From Stropharia rugosoannulata (lineage: Eukaryota; Basidiomycota; Agaricomycetes; Agaricales; Strophariaceae), in the NCBI GenBank assembly GCA_028532985.1, contig JANCIK010000004.1:1984001-2048000 (forward strand): a DNA stretch of 64,000 nucleotides, written 5' to 3'. The notes under the pieces are model-generated. The model ran no database searches. It saw only the letters and a list, made by a program, of their open reading frames with translations, and was not told the origin of the DNA. Positions 1 through 15,636 of the stretch are shown in pieces. The number at the start of each line of letters is the position of its first letter. The stretch's first letter is position 1. The position numbers and the translations under genes were made by a program.

Positions 1-2996
1 GAAAGCAGCCATGGAACGTGCTGTTGCGGATGTCGACGATGGTTTCGCCGCTTCATACGAAGTTCGTGCCCGTCATCGCGAGGTTTGTTCATATTCCATC
101 AATATAAGACTTGGGAAAGCTAAGTCATGTTCTTCGGTTTAGCTGCACAATACCCAGCCCTTCTGGGATCCCTCAGTGCCCATTTCAAATTTCACTACGG
201 TTCTGCCTGATCCGTTGCGCATCAAACCTACCGGAGTGCAGCCACATCAGATTATTGTTTATCAGGATTTCGGTACAGATCTTTTCTTTTCCTAACTATT
301 GACAGGTGCTGAATGGTTCTAGATGTAGACGCGAAACGGCGCATCGATAGCCGCCCCGGCTCTGTTTCGTCTATTCACGCTAGTGTTCCTGGCTACGCAC
401 AGTCTCCGGCCATTGATCATGAATTTAACACGAGACTACACACACACCAAGAGGCTATGGAACGTTTCACTGTAGGATTGCTAATTTACAAATTAAAGCA
501 TCAGTTGACATCTTATGATATAGATATTGACGCGCGACCTCGAGGCGGTTATGCTCCAGTACCCTAATCAAACATGGGGCACACTCGCTGCTAATCACGA
601 TATTCGCCATCTCGTTAGACAGATTATACTGCTTGCGGAGGAAGCTGCTGACAGAGAGCGCACACCGTTAATGATGTCGCAGAAGATTGTTCAACTTCTG
701 TACAAGACAGGTTCTCCCCTTGGCCGTGAAGTCTATGTTGCCATACTCGACCAGTTGTGTCGCACATTTGAGGATGTTGCCAAAGAAGCGATCACGTGGC
801 TGCTCTACGCTGAAGATGAGGTGGGCTCCGTTACGTGATCAGTGCAGAGTCTACGTTTACTTACACTTACTCCTATTAGCGAAAGTTCAATGTTCCTGTC
901 ACAGTTACTCTTCTGCGAAGTGGCCTCATCAACATAAATTTGCAAGACCAGCAACTTGCCAAGCTGCTATGCGATCCTCGTCCCATTCTCCTCAATTTCA
1001 TCGCCAACCTTATTCGAGAGTGCCTATCTTCAGAACCCCCTGTGGCAACGCAAGCCCAATTTGCGTATTCGCTTGAAATGCTTAATCAGCTCGCACATCA
1101 AGGCAAAGCCAATGAAGAGTATGTTATAACCGTTATACATGTTAAGCATATCTAATACGTCTTCTATAGAGTGGAACGACTACTGGATGATTTACGTGGA
1201 GTAAGACGATCATCCCTTAACTCTGTTGGCGACAATACTTTTGCAGCTAAGCCGGACGACATCATGCGTGAAAGGCTGTTCATCTGTTTCCAACAATGGA
1301 TTAGCATTTTCCAAAGATCTGCTTCTCCGGAGAAAAGTTTTGTGCCTTTCATCACACAGCTCACCAAGCAGGGCATCTTGAAAGCAGAAGACGCCTCTTC
1401 CTTCTTTTTCAGGGTGTGCACTGAGACCAGCGTGAACCATTTCAACAAATGCACCGAGGGAGGCGATTATGATTACGCATTCCAGGCTGTGGATGCGATG
1501 TCCCGCCTGATCGTCTACATTATCAAGTATCACGGCGATGCCTCTGGTATCAATAACGATCAAGCGAAAGTTCACTACTTCAAAAAGATCCTTTCGATAT
1601 TCGTTCTTGTCCTGTCCAGCCAGCACGAAAATCAAGCTACTTTCTCCCAGAAGCCATTCTTCCGCTTCTTCTCCAGTCTGGTCAACGATTTGCACAGCAT
1701 CGAAAGCCACCTAGGTCCTGTTTATTTCCAGCTGCTCGTCGTCATTAGGTGTGTCGAGCTTCTCGTCATTACCATTTATTAGACTCACAAATTCTCTCTA
1801 TTAGTGACACATATAGCTCCCTGCAGCCAATCTATTTCCCAGGCTTCGCATTCTCGTGGATGTGTCTAATTTCCCATAGATTATTCATGCCCAAGCTACT
1901 CTTGTCTGAAAACCGCGAAGTTAGTAGGGCTGCTCCCTAGTTTTGTTTAGGTAACTGACGATTATTTATAGGGCTGGGACGCATTCCACAAGTTGTTACT
2001 GTCACTTTTCAACTTTTTCGCCCCCTTCTTGAAAGACGGGGATTTGCAGATTGCAGCTAGAGACCTTTACCGTGGTGCATTGAGACTTCTGCTCGTCCTC
2101 ATTCATGACTTCCCGGAGTTCCTCAGTGAATATTATTTCACTCTTTGCGACGTTATCCCTCAGCGCTGTATCCAATTCCGTAACATAATCCTTAGCGCCT
2201 TTCCACCCGCCATTGTTCTCCCAGATCCCTATCTCCGTGGTATCAAATTCGACGCCATCCCCGAGATGGGACCCATCCCACCTATCCTTTCCGATTTCAC
2301 CTCCGGGCTCAAAAACGGCGATCTTCGCAATTACCTCGACCAGTATCTTCTGAATCGCGGTGCTCCCTCGTTCCTTCCCTCCTTGAAGGAACGCCTAAGA
2401 GTCAAGACCGAAGATGGCTCCGAAGCATATAACCTCTCCTTGATAAATGCACTTGTCATGTACGTTGGTGTATCCTCAGTGGCTCAGGCTAAGGCAAGAA
2501 GTGGATCATCGTTGTTCGCTCCAAGCGATCCTGGAGTAGTCGCGCTTCAGTATTTGGCTCTCAACCTTGATATCGAAGGTTAGTGACGTTTCTCGCAAGA
2601 GCCACTATGACTTTTAATTCATTATCTTTTGTAGGGCAACACCACCTTCTCAGCGCGATGATTTTGCATCTTCGTTACCCTAATGCCCACACACATTGGT
2701 TCAGCTCTCTCATTCTGTACCTCTTCCAGGAGGTAGACGATGATCGGTTCCGTGAGGTCGTAACGAAAGTGCTCCTCGAGCGCTTTATTGTACATCGCCC
2801 TCATCCTTGGGGAGCGCTTGTGACATTTATCGAGTTACTGCGGAACCCAAAATACGATTTCTGGAACAAGAAGTTCATTCGAATTGGACCAGAAGTGACT
2901 TTGCTACTTGAAAGCGTGAGTATTGGTTCGCGTTATATCAATGAATTCGTTCGTTGACTAACTTGTTTCTAGGTGGCAAGATCCATTTTCCAATAG
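1..2996 (+). CDS. NOT1: CCR4-NOT complex scaffold subunit NOT1, C-terminal part (5' end outside window)
   Basis: This is the 3' portion of the NOT1/CNOT1 scaffold, the platform of the CCR4-NOT deadenylase that shortens mRNA poly(A) tails. The spliced product begins inside the DUF3819 (CAF40/CNOT9-binding) region; exon 143-272 reads LHNTQPFWDPSVPIS and LPDPLRIKPTGVQPHQIIVYQDF, as in that domain's end. It continues through the helical MIF4G-like C-terminal NOT1 domain: DAIPEMGPIPPILSDF near 2250, NGDLRNYLDQYLLNRG near 2320, LHLRYPNAHTHWFSSLILY near 2670, FIVHRPHPWGALVTFIELLRNP near 2800. Introns I can place are 83-142, 273-322 and 472-523, with others near 820-880, 1120-1170, 1750-1805, 1900-1970, 2580-2633 and 2914-2972. 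The last exon encodes only VARSIFQ and stops at 2994-2996, so there is no long tail. Identification is secure; the N-terminal half is not in the window. Confidence 0.95.
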
Positions 2997-3279
2997 TAGA
3001 AGCTTTGTCGTTGTAATTCTCGCTATCTTCGCACATATCTGTCATTCCTATCTGGGCTTATCACACCTGCATACTGTATTGTAACAACAATTCTGTGTTA
3101 ACATCTTTGCCTTTGCTTGAACCTTGTGAAGAACGATTTGAACTTGTTGAACAAAATGAGTGTGACTTAACGTGATTCATCACGCGACTGTGACTTGTCG
3201 TGCATTCTGTCCCCATTCGTGCCTTATTCGTGCCTACTATTACTACTAATCCTTGCCTTCAAGTTGATACCATCCCATC

Positions 3280-5136
3280 ATGCCTCGCGAAATTGTTACT
3301 ATACAACTAGGGCAATGTGGAAATCAAAGTATGCTTCCAAATGATATTCTCTTTGTGAATGTCTAAAGAAAACAAGTGGGATCTGTCTTCTGGCAGCGTT
3401 TATGCGCTGAACACGGTATCAGTAATGATGGCATCCTGGAAGAGTGGGCCACTGAAGGAGGAGACCGCAAAGATGTCTTTTTCTATCAAGCTGATGACGA
3501 ACATTACATTCCGCGCGCACTCCTTGTCGATCTTGAACCGAGGGTACGCACTCCAAATCCCGAATACTTAAAGATTGTTTGAGTGAATGTTATATACTTG
3601 TAGGTCATCAATAACATTCTTACCTCTCCTTATGCGAACCTATACAACCCGGAGAATATTTTTGTGTCGAAGGATGGAGGAGGGGCGGGCAACAATTGGG
3701 CTCAGGGCTACTCAGCTGGTGAACGCATCTATGAAGAAGTCATGGAAATGATAGACCGAGAAGCGGAGGGTTCTGACTCTCTAGAGGTGCAGTCCCTACT
3801 ATAGTTCCCCGTTGTCATCGCATGACATCTTGTACCCCCAGGGATTTATGTTGATGCATTCAATAGCAGGAGGTACCGGCTCAGGTTTAGGGTCCTTCCT
3901 TCTGGAAAGGCTGAATGACAAATTTCCAAAGAAGTTGATTCAAACATACAGTGTGTTTCCTAATGCACAGGAAGGAGATGTAGTTGTCCAACCATACAAC
4001 TCCATTCTTACCCTCAAACGGTTGGTGGACCATGCTGACTCCGTCGTTGTGCTGGACAATGGTGCCCTTGCACGGATATCAGCCGATCGACTTCACGTCC
4101 AGACCCCTTCATTTGACCAAACTAACCAATTGGTTTGCACACTGCTAAAATCATAAGTGTTGTACTCCTTATACTGTCGCGTTTTTAGGTGTCCACTGTC
4201 ATGGCTGCGAGCACACAAACGCTACGTTATCCTGGTTATATGAATAACGACCTCGTTGGAATTATCGCATCACTGATACCCACACCGCGCTGTCATTTCT
4301 TGATGACGTCCTATACACCATTTACCAGTGACCAGATAGACAAGGTATGTACTTTATCTATCTTGTTCAGTCTAACTGATGGAAGTGGATAGGCGAAACC
4401 TATAAGGCGTACAACAGTCCTTGACGTGATGCGTCGCTTGCTTCAACCTAAAAACCGTATGGTGTCCACAACGCCCAGCAAAACTGCTTGCTATATATCA
4501 ATTCTCAACATTATTCAAGGTGACGTTGATCCTACCGACGTTAGTACTGACGACTTTTTTCTTTATTGTTTTCCTTTAGTGACTATCCCCACAGGTTCAC
4601 CAATCGCTCCTCCGTATAAGGGAGAGACAACTTGCTAACTTTATACCATGGGGTCCGGCATCGATACAAGTAGCTTTAACACGGAAATCACCATATATTA
4701 CGACAAATCATCGAGTGAGCGGATTGATGCTAGCGAATCATACCAGTATTGCCTCGGTATGTTTTCATGCCCACGAATTGTTGTATATCTGCTGAAATCT
4801 TGCATAGCTTTTCAAGCGCATGTTAGATCAATATGACCGACTAAAGAAGAGACATGCTTTCTTAGATCAATATAAAAAAGAAAAAGTCTTCGAAAATGGA
4901 TTAGAAGAATTTGATGATGCAAGGTCAGAAAGATTACAAATACGGATTGTTTGAACTTAAAAGCTAATTTAATTATCCTCCCTTCAGAGCAACTTGTGAA
5001 GAACTTCTGAAGGAGTACAAAGCTTGCGAAAGTCCCGATTACATTACATATGTATGTATTGCTTCTTAATCTTTTGTCTCCATCTAACAAACCCCATGAC
5101 CAGGGCACTGATGCTGAACAGGCAGCAGCGGTATAG
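3280..5136 (+). CDS. TUB4: Gamma-tubulin
   Basis: Gamma-tubulin is the microtubule-nucleating tubulin of the gamma-TuRC at the spindle pole body. The protein starts [16 protein letters not shown], the gamma-type N-terminus. The first intron (about 3329-3376) splits the codon after NQ and joins to [16 protein letters not shown]. The tubulin signature [10 protein letters not shown] is near 3870 and the T5 region [11 protein letters not shown] near 4000. [30 protein letters not shown] follows at 4525-4670, with the intron between VDPTDV and HQS. The end is [14 protein letters not shown], stop at 5134-5136. About eight small introns interrupt it. It lies 283 bp downstream of NOT1 on the same strand. 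All diagnostic blocks are intact, so I see no sign of decay. TUB4/mipA/TUBG are names used in different fungi. Confidence 0.96.
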
Positions 5137-5476
5137 TGACAACAAGTTCAAACAGCTGTCATAATTTTGATGTCTTCATACAGGCTGCGCAGTAACCAGG
5201 TTTCTGCCTGTTTCTGCTTTCTTGATGTTACCTGATAAAGTACAGCCAGGATCCGGAGGCGGCAAAGCTGCTTATCACATCCCTCAGCCCCGACTGGGCA
5301 GTGCCCTTACATTGAAGAATCAACAGCATTGATCTCATTGTCCCACTAAACCATGTAGCAAAGTAGTATATAATCAGAGCATAATGCATCTACAACTCTA
5401 TACGAGGGCTAGGCATCTAGAGGATATGTGATAAAAGAGGAAGGTATATATACAGAGAAAACAGAATTGAAGTGGG
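5137..5476. other. Convergent intergenic spacer
   Basis: About 340 bp between the gamma-tubulin stop and the MBF1 stop, serving as the 3' flanks of two converging genes. No open frame, RNA gene or repeat was recognised. Confidence 0.6.
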
Positions 5477-6198
5477 TTATGTTTTCTTGCTGGGCCCTTC
5501 CAACTTCTTTCCGATGTCAGAACCTATGAAAATGTAAGGGAAACCGATTACGCATTGATGACAATGCACTAACCGCGGAGCTTTACACCAAGTACGCGCT
5601 CAAGCTTTCCCAGGATTTGGGGATTGGGAATGGCTTTGCTGGACTCGTAATCTTGGATGACAGAGGGCTTTTCGTTAACTTTCTGGGCCAAGTCTTTCTG
5701 AGCAAGCTTAAGCTCAAGACGGGCTGCTTGAATGGCCTGGTTGTCAGACGGAGCCAGGTGAGAGGAAGATTTAAAAGGATAGAAAAGAGAACATACTCTG
5801 CCAACAGACGGCGCAATCTTCGCTGGCGGTGCGACCTCATTCTCGCGGTCCAGCTTCGCTATGCGCTGATGGTCGGTGCCTATGTGTCCGGTAAATAGAG
5901 TTGTGGAATCTTGGCAGACAAAATGACATACCCTGGTGGGCTTTGTTTCCTCCTCCGCTAATCTTCTTGTCAGTAGCGACGACGGCGCCAGTACGGCGAG
6001 CCTGATATCAGTGTAAGAGGATGTAACAGGCGGTGTATCTCAAGTCTGCTTACAGCTGGACATCGAACATTGAGTCGTGTGCCAATGGAACGTCATAAGG
6101 AGAAAGAACATACCATTCAAGTCAGAATCCTTCTTGGTGACTTTTGCGACCTGGCGTTTGAAGCCAATAACGGTCTTGCTGTCCCAGTCGTTGTCCAT
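5477..6198 (-). CDS. MBF1: Multiprotein-bridging factor 1 (transcriptional coactivator)
   Basis: MBF1 is a small conserved coactivator that bridges bZIP-type activators and TBP and also guards reading frame during translation. The start codon is at 6198 (MDNDWDSKTVIGF). The N-terminal MBF1 domain continues through FKRQVAKVTKK and, after an intron, ARRTGAVVATDKKISGGGNKAHQG and AKLDRENE. The C-terminal Cro/C1-type HTH follows: ARLELKLAQKDLAQKVNEKP, VIQDYESSKAIPNPQILGKL and ERVLGVKLRG. The product is about 150 residues, the usual size for the family, and ends GKKLEGPSKKT with TAA at 5477-5479. Introns fall near 5530-5575, 5745-5790, 5890-5930 and 6000-6115. It is divergent from the tetraspanin-like gene, with a 457 bp shared upstream region. 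Confidence 0.95.
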
Positions 6199-6655
6199 GG
6201 TATAAATGCGATGTGGTGGCAGGTGGTGGTGGTGGTAGAGAGTTGAGTCAGACGGAGCACAGCTTGCGGGACTTGGAATAGTTTACGTCCGGGACACGCG
6301 GCATGACTTGACATTGTGACATGTCACAGCCGAAGGTTGTTTACGTAAGCAGGCATCGGGCTGATTGTTGCGGGTCCCATGACGACTCAATTGGGATATA
6401 GTGGCCCTTGCTTCCATCGCGGCCTCCTCCCATCTTTCTCCTTGTTTTCCTTTCCTTTCACTTTTTTTCGCTTTCTTTCTTTGCTTAGGCGCTAGCGCTT
6501 GGAGACGTTGAACGTCTTGTCCTTTCTACTTCTCTCTTCACAATTCTCGTCACTCTTGAAAAAGCCAGCCTTTCCAGTTGTACGACCCGTCCTACGTCTG
6601 CCAGTGGCTTTGCTAACACCTCCTGATAGCATACTCTCTTTAAATTCAGAACGCA
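6199..6655. promoter_or_regulatory. Divergent promoter region, MBF1 / tetraspanin
   Basis: Shared upstream region between the start codons of MBF1 (6198, minus) and the tetraspanin-like gene (6656, plus). It contains a perfect 14-bp palindrome at 6315-6328 (TGTGACATGTCACA) and a CT-rich tract around 6420-6490, of the kind that often precedes transcription starts in filamentous fungi. Protein binding is inferred only from symmetry. Confidence 0.5.
6315..6328. promoter_or_regulatory. Perfect 14-bp palindrome TGTGACATGTCACA
   Basis: Two-fold symmetric site 117 bp upstream of the MBF1 start. It contains inverted TGACA half-sites, the core recognised by TALE homeodomains, around CATG. A candidate operator by symmetry only. 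Confidence 0.35.
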
Positions 6656-7529
6656 ATGGTTTCCCGCAAGCTCATGGGCGTTTGGGCCTTCCTTGACTTT
6701 TCCTTGCTCATTGCTGGTATCATCGCTCTTGTATTTTCCATCGTATGGCGCCGCCCAAATCTCCTTTTGAACTTCTCAATATCATCTGCCGACCTCACTG
6801 GTATGCTTGCATCTTGCCCAAAATGCCACTGCTGATTTTGTGTCCACAGCCGGCACTGTATTGGGAGTGACTTTGCTGATCACTTTTGTAATATCAATCG
6901 GGGCAATTGTTCAGCGGAACCATGTCACTATCGGTCTTGTTATCCTCAACTACATCCTAGTTCTCGACGCTTTGGCCGTCGGAATCATTGGCTCTTTCGT
7001 TTGGTTCTACACTCTGACTGAGCGCAATGATTTCTTTGTACTGTGGAAAGAAGCGAACAATACCACACTCATAGAGCTTCAAGACCATGTAACTATATTC
7101 ATGATCTGGCTTGTGTACGCTCTTTTAACGATGATCTAGTTCAAATGCTGCGGTTATTTCGACACTACCACCGCTGTTATAGGAGGAACTTTCTGCAATT
7201 CAACTGAATTTGTGAATACACTTGTCAATTCCACGGATACGAGCAAAGTCTGTGTGACGGGAATTACTGGCTTTGCGGATTATACTCTGAACAATATTTT
7301 TACGCAAGTCGCATTTCCCATTTTATGTTCTAATTGTTGATGGTGAAAACAGGACGATTTATGGATTTATGGCGATTGTGCTGTGTTTACTGCTTGCAAC
7401 ACTTTGCGTTATAAAAAAGGTGTGTTTATCCGTACAATTCATACGCAGAGTCTAACAGCCATCCAGAGAAACGAGGACGAGAGATTTAAGAGAATTGACG
7501 CTAAACGGGGTGGCAGAGGATTCGTGTGA
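6656..7529 (+). CDS. Tetraspanin-family membrane protein
   Basis: This is a four-pass membrane protein with tetraspanin layout. It starts MVSRKLMGVWAFLDFSLL. TM1 is residues ~8-30. TM2 (AGTVLGVTLLITFVISIGAIV) follows an intron ending near 6850. TM3 is IGLVILNYILVLDALAVGII. A large extracellular loop comes next, then TM4 (IYGFMAIVLCLLLATLCVI). The loop begins with the hallmark CCG (FKCCGYF, read across the intron ending near 7140) and has two further cysteines (TFCNST, KVCVTG), giving the minimal four-cysteine loop. The tail is basic and short (KKRNEDERFKRIDAKRGGRGFV). Such proteins organise membrane microdomains; in fungi some act in appressorium or hyphal morphogenesis. The exact subfamily is not resolvable by eye. 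Confidence 0.8.
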
Positions 7530-8108
7530 TCAACCATCGTCCTCTTGCCTTTTAAACCCGACATCTTTAATATCCTGGAGGTTTTTGATGCGTCTCTCCT
7601 GCTTCGTCTAGCTTTTTTGTACATCTTTACAGTTTTTCTTCAATTACAACGGTCCTTGTGCGGTACACAAAATCCAGAGTGGAGTGTTCTATTCTGCTTT
7701 AGAGATAGAAGACAGACTCGGATTAATTCAAACCTTTAGAACGCCAGGACGGCGGTGGAAAATTGTAGGGACAACCAGTTTCAAAAGCCGTTACTGTGTA
7801 TCCGGCGTCCGCAGTTTGTGATTCTTGGGAACTGGCCCGATGTATCGTGGGGGAAGAAACGATGCCGATGACAACGAGCTGTTGCGTTTGACTTGATCTT
7901 GGAAACCTAATATATCTGTTGTACGGAGTATCTGCTTTTTGTGATGAACCAAAATAAAATAAAGAGCCAGACAAGTCTAGGCCAAATGCTGCCTATTAAG
8001 GATTGTCACAAGCAGCCGCATTTAGTAGAAATGTAGTCCATACATCATACAAACATCATAGTACTGAAAGTATATAGCAGCCACAATCATCTCATTCACA
8101 CTTCGGTT
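7530..8108. other. Intergenic spacer
   Basis: 579 bp between the tetraspanin-like stop and the DHX35 start. It is moderately AT-rich with A-rich stretches near 7950-7970 that could serve 3'-end formation. The longest open frame (minus strand, ~7723-7974) lacks an ATG at its start and resembles nothing I know, so I treat the stretch as non-coding. Confidence 0.5.
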
Positions 8109-11005
<2,897 letters not shown>

Positions 11006-11200
11006 TACTTAGCTGATAGCTGCTGTACGGGTGGCATATTTTGTATATATATAATACGAACTACGAAGGAGTACTAGCTTCAATATGATATAATGTATGT
11101 ACTTAGTATGCCTAACATAAGCCTATGTACACTAGGAAGACGTTACATAAGCCAATAAGGAAGTGTTGATGCACCTGCTTTACCATACTTGTACGAAACG

Positions 11201-11969
11201 ATGGGGGCCAATCAGTCAAGGTCGGATGCACCAGACGAGAAGGTCTTTGAAAATGAAACGCTTATCTCAGTATGTACTACTTTATAGGGATTATTTCCAG
11301 CACTAACCACATACATACTATAGTTCTCTCCCGACGTCGTAAACCACCTTTCGGACCGCATAGAATCGACCGAAACGACACCAGAGCGCCAATCTATTCT
11401 AGACAGCCATATTCGAAATCGCATTCGTGACGAGATAGAACACCTAAAGCGTGACGAGGAGCTAGTGCGACAGGAGATTGAGAAGGCACTGGAGAAGGAG
11501 AACCTGGACCGCGAGACGTCAATGGCTGGCGAGGCGTCGGAGGGGGACGGAACGCAGGCGGGCAGCGTCAGGAACAGTGCCGCTCTGCTCGGCGACCTTG
11601 AGGAGATGCGAACGAAGATGGAGAAGTACCAGTCAAACAAGAAAGTCCCGGAATACCCTGACGTTGAAGAGAGCGGGCGTGCCGTTGCAGAATGCTACAA
11701 GTGCGTATGGAATACGCTCCTTGCTAACATCCGTACTTAATTCCTTCTGTTCATGTACTGCAGAAAGAACAAGGAGACTCCTCTTGAGTGCTGGCCGGAA
11801 GTCACCAAGTTCAAGGTTTCTGTAGATCGTTTGGAACAGGTAAATTATCACTTTTGCGTGGAGTCCGTTTTATTAAATCTGGTATTAAGGCATATTTCAA
11901 GTCGCTATGATGTAAATCTTAATTCTATAGATGTGGATACTATGTTGTTCGAATCCAGGTGTGACATAG
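11201..11969 (+). CDS. MIC19: MICOS complex subunit MIC19 (CHCH protein); 3' end uncertain
   Basis: Mic19 is a peripheral inner-membrane subunit of MICOS that couples Mic60 to crista-junction formation. The start at 11201 gives MGANQSRSD, with Gly2 and Ser6, an N-myristoylation consensus that fungal and animal Mic19 share. A long charged coiled coil follows (RDEIEHLKRDEELVRQEIEK ~11435-11490). The CHCH end reads AECYKKNKETPLECW with a C-x10-C pair split by an intron (~11702-11763), then TKFKVSVDRLEQ. After LEQ a consensus donor occurs at 11840. The nearest in-phase acceptor (11930) gives a short tail ending at 11969. A later acceptor, or read-through with a stop at 12130, cannot be excluded. 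Transcript data would settle the last ten or so codons. Confidence 0.8.
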
Positions 11970-12292
11970 GCTTTGTTATTTGCTCACGGACACTTCAGAA
12001 TATGCGTGAATGGCGCCGCAGCGCCGTCCTCATTCAACTTGAACAATCTTTAGCAATCATCCCGAAATACTCCCTACACATAATGTTGCTCATATACTTC
12101 AAGGCAATTTCAGAAGTGCTCACCAGGTAGAACTGGACTTGTCAATTCTAGTTTGCTAGGCTCAAGCAATAAGGAAGAGAAACGGGGCACGCAGGGAAAG
12201 ACAAATATGTATAGAATTTTCCATACAAGATAAATGGTACAACTGAAAGTGAGTAATAATGCGCATTACAAGTCTCGATACGTAAAAATAAA
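11970..12292. other. Convergent spacer MIC19 / CDC5
   Basis: About 320 bp of 3' flanks between two converging genes. It may include the true 3' end of MIC19. No other feature was seen. Confidence 0.4.
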
Positions 12293-15166
<2,874 letters not shown>

Positions 15167-15636
15167 CGTTGTTGCTGGTGGAGGTGGACTGACCGGTGAC
15201 AGCGTCTAGAGTGACAGTCACGTGGGCAGCTCAACGTCGGCTTTCAAGGACGGCAGGCCAAGAAGCCGGCGTCGAGGTGGGCAGCGAGCACGATGTGGGC
15301 AGTGTCTGCGGAGGGTGTGGGCAGTGTGTGCGGCGGGGACGGGGGAGAGCCGCGGATGTGACGGAGAATATGATAATTTTAATTAATGATAAGTAGTAGC
15401 TAGTCAGAAGATGCCGGCCAGCCTCTTTCTTTCCCCAACCACTTCTTCACCACAACCACCACCTCCTCCAAGCTCGCTAGTCCCGTCCGCCGCCGTCGAG
15501 CCCGCCCTCCTCGCCGTTCGTCTTCCCTCGCCCCCGCCGTTAGCCTGCGAGCTCGTCGCCCCTCTGCTCCGGCGTCTCGAGCTCGCTTTGATCACCGTCG
15601 TCCATCGATTGAAAACCGGACCACACGCTCGCAGGC
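15167..15636. promoter_or_regulatory. Divergent promoter region CDC5 / Zn2Cys6 regulator
   Basis: 470 bp between the start codons of CDC5 (15166, minus) and the Zn2Cys6 factor (15637, plus). It contains the 10-mer GTCACGTGGG at 15217-15226, with a CACGTG E-box core at 15219-15224, and a C/T-rich leader at 15411-15540. An upstream ATG at 15411 opens a frame that passes the main start codon out of frame, a potential overlapping uORF if transcription begins 5' of it. Confidence 0.5.
15217..15226. promoter_or_regulatory. E-box 10-mer GTCACGTGGG
   Basis: A CACGTG-core bHLH site 51 bp upstream of the CDC5 start and ~410 bp upstream of the Zn2Cys6 start. The identical 10-mer occurs at 44512-44521 between myosin V and formin. 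Confidence 0.4.

Noticed and set aside
7723..7974. 83-codon minus-strand frame between the tetraspanin and DHX35
   Set aside because: No ATG at its start, no recognisable motif, no splice context.
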